Source of the DNA: a bacterium
GTDB lineage: Bacteria; Auribacterota; JABMQX01
Direction: 5' to 3'
Assembly: GCA_013203085.1 (NCBI GenBank)
Contig: JABMQX010000018.1
Coordinates: 1-7,007 of the forward strand
Length of the DNA: 7,007 bases
Each line of letters starts with the position of its first letter. The stretch's first letter is position 1. The translations under genes were made by a program, and so were the position numbers. The notes under the pieces were generated by a model. The model did no database searches. It saw nothing but the letters and a program-made list of their open reading frames with translations, and was not told the DNA's origin. Shown here one piece after another: positions 5,718-7,007 of this stretch.

Positions 5718-6992
5718 ATGGCAGACGAAAAGAAGGCTCTCTTGGAGAGAATCATAGGAACGTACAATGGCATAATCCCATTAGAGCCTGCCTGGGTCTG
5801 CAGGGATTTCTTGCCTGCCGGCCACAGGTTGGGGTTACAGAACTATACGCTAGAGGATACAAGAAGAGGAGAAATCTCGGAGAGGTGGCTCGCGTCCACA
5901 ACGAAAGCCGATAATGCCATAGGACCGGACGACGAAGGATTGAGTTATGTAAGAACAGATGCCGTCGGGGGTGAAAAACTCTTATTGAAAGATGCCGTAA
6001 TCGCTGCCCCGGAACTTCTCGTCGGCGAGGAATATGCTGCTTCCCACAAAGAAATGTTGCAGAAGGGAAGTCTCGGCCGCCTGGCAAAGATTTACGATTT
6101 CAAAGTTAGACTTCCATATCATCTTCATCAAATGCAACGCGACGCTGCAAAAGTCGGGAGAAACTCGAAGGAAGAAGCGTACTATTTCCCGCCGGGCATC
6201 CCCATGCTGGACGACGATTCAACGTTTTTCGGTATTCGGCCCGAGCTGGTACGGGCGGGTGTCTACAAGCAATTGCTGGCCCAGTACTTGAATGAATGGC
6301 AGGAGGGCAAGATTCAGACCTATGCGCAGGACTGGATATTGCACTACTCCATCGAGCAGAAGCTCGAACACGAAGTCGGATACCTATTGCCGGCGGGCGG
6401 GCTTCATGCTCCCGGTTCCGCTGTAACGATAGAATTGCAGGAGGACTCCGATGTATTCGCCATGCTGCAGGCCGTACTGTCCGATGGAACTCAAATCCCT
6501 CACGCCGCTTTGTGGAAAGACGTTCATCCCGATGATAAGGCTGCACATGGAGTGAAGGCCGTTGTGGAACAGGTAGATTCCGAACTGGCGGCCGATGCGA
6601 ATTTTGCTGAGAATCATAGAATTGTCCCAGTTATCAGGCACGAACAAGGCCCCGGCGCAAAAGAGGAGTGGGTTTACTACGGCAGCGACAATCCCAAATT
6701 CACCGGAACGAAGGTCACTGTCGAACCCGGGAAAACGTTCACAAGCCGGGATAACGGCGCGTATAGCGTTCTGGTTTGGGATGGAGAGGGGACATTCGGA
6801 GGATTGCCGATCAAGGGCACAGCCGGCAGGATTGGCGACCACAAACAGAATGAATTGTTTGTGACCTACGAAAGAGCAACGAAACCCTTAGAAATAAAGA
6901 GCACTGGAACCGAGCCTATACTGTTGATCAAATTCTTCGGACCGGACATAAACAAAGAAGGTCTGCCGTTGGTCAAAGCATACAGAAAGTAG
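5718..6992 (+). CDS. Phosphomannose isomerase-like double-cupin protein
   Basis: The 424-residue protein resembles type I mannose-6-phosphate isomerases, zinc enzymes of the cupin fold that interconvert ketose and aldose phosphates. Support comes from RLPYHLHQMQRD (131-142), which carries the His-x-His metal ligands, and KEEAYYF (151-157), which supplies the Glu ligand. LLPAGGLHAPGSAVTIELQE (223-242) matches the loop with the second-half His ligand (His230). The C-terminal part (about 330-410) looks like a second cupin barrel, with VTVEPGKTF and an ILLIKFFGPD end. No phosphate-binding signature can be confirmed, so the substrate may be another sugar and I give no gene symbol. There is no signal peptide, suggesting a cytoplasmic protein. 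ATG 5718 follows GGAGGA (5705-5710) seven bases away. TAG ends the gene 15 bases before the window edge. No partner gene is visible in the same direction. Confidence 0.72.
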   Translation: MADEKKALLERIIGTYNGIIPLEPAWVCRDFLPAGHRLGLQNYTLEDTRRGEISERWLASTTKADNAIGPDDEGLSYVRTDAVGGEKLLLKDAVIAAPELLVGEEYAASHKEMLQKGSLGRLAKIYDFKVRLPYHLHQMQRDAAKVGRNSKEEAYYFPPGIPMLDDDSTFFGIRPELVRAGVYKQLLAQYLNEWQEGKIQTYAQDWILHYSIEQKLEHEVGYLLPAGGLHAPGSAVTIELQEDSDVFAMLQAVLSDGTQIPHAALWKDVHPDDKAAHGVKAVVEQVDSELAADANFAENHRIVPVIRHEQGPGAKEEWVYYGSDNPKFTGTKVTVEPGKTFTSRDNGAYSVLVWDGEGTFGGLPIKGTAGRIGDHKQNELFVTYERATKPLEIKSTGTEPILLIKFFGPDINKEGLPLVKAYRK

Positions 6993-7007
6993 CCCTCGAC
7001 CGGCAGA

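Noticed and set aside
570..7004. Direct repeat CTCGACCGGC at 570-579 and 6995-7004 as a possible pair of element ends
   Set aside because: A shared 10-mer in 7 kb is expected by chance many times, and neither copy sits at a biologically meaningful boundary.

Overview
The window looks like a piece of an environmental (metagenome-type) bacterial genome of moderate to high GC. The host is probably a sugar- and polymer-degrading lineage of the Planctomycetota or a neighbouring phylum. The pointer is the first gene, a Tat-exported Gfo/Idh/MocA oxidoreductase of a type expanded in those groups. This placement rests on family knowledge, not on a search.

Layout. Positions 1-770 hold no convincing gene but contain several inverted repeats, one resembling an interspersed intergenic repeat. 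Positions 771-2117 encode the Tat-signal oxidoreductase. About 190 bases later, an SDR dehydrogenase fragment starts at 2307 and breaks off at about 2609, exactly where a tRNA-Thr(CGT) gene begins (2610-2681). Facing that tRNA is the C-terminal catalytic half of a tyrosine recombinase (2581-3480, minus). Its open frame runs antisense through the whole tRNA, the classic layout of an integrase beside its tRNA attachment site. The recombinase front end is missing where a decayed insertion sequence begins. The transposase of that insertion sequence (3507-4348, minus) is itself broken by an internal deletion, a frameshift and a lost start codon. Roughly 500 bases without a recognisable gene follow.

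Two intact genes lie on the right, divergently transcribed from a 269-base region rich in inverted repeats. One is a small lipoprotein of DUF4878-like architecture with a methionine-rich tail (4900-5448, minus). The other is a 424-residue protein resembling type I phosphomannose isomerases (double cupin, 5718-6992, plus).

Interpretation. The oxidoreductase, SDR fragment and isomerase-like cupin would all suit carbohydrate metabolism, but they are separated by the mobile-element wreckage and need not share a pathway. The middle of the window reads as a layered scar: an element integrated at a tRNA, its integrase was then truncated next to an insertion sequence, and that insertion sequence later decayed. 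I see no CRISPR array, rRNA or clear new multi-gene system. The points most worth a second look are the SDR/tRNA/integrase junction, the transposase deletion and the palindromes between the two right-hand genes.
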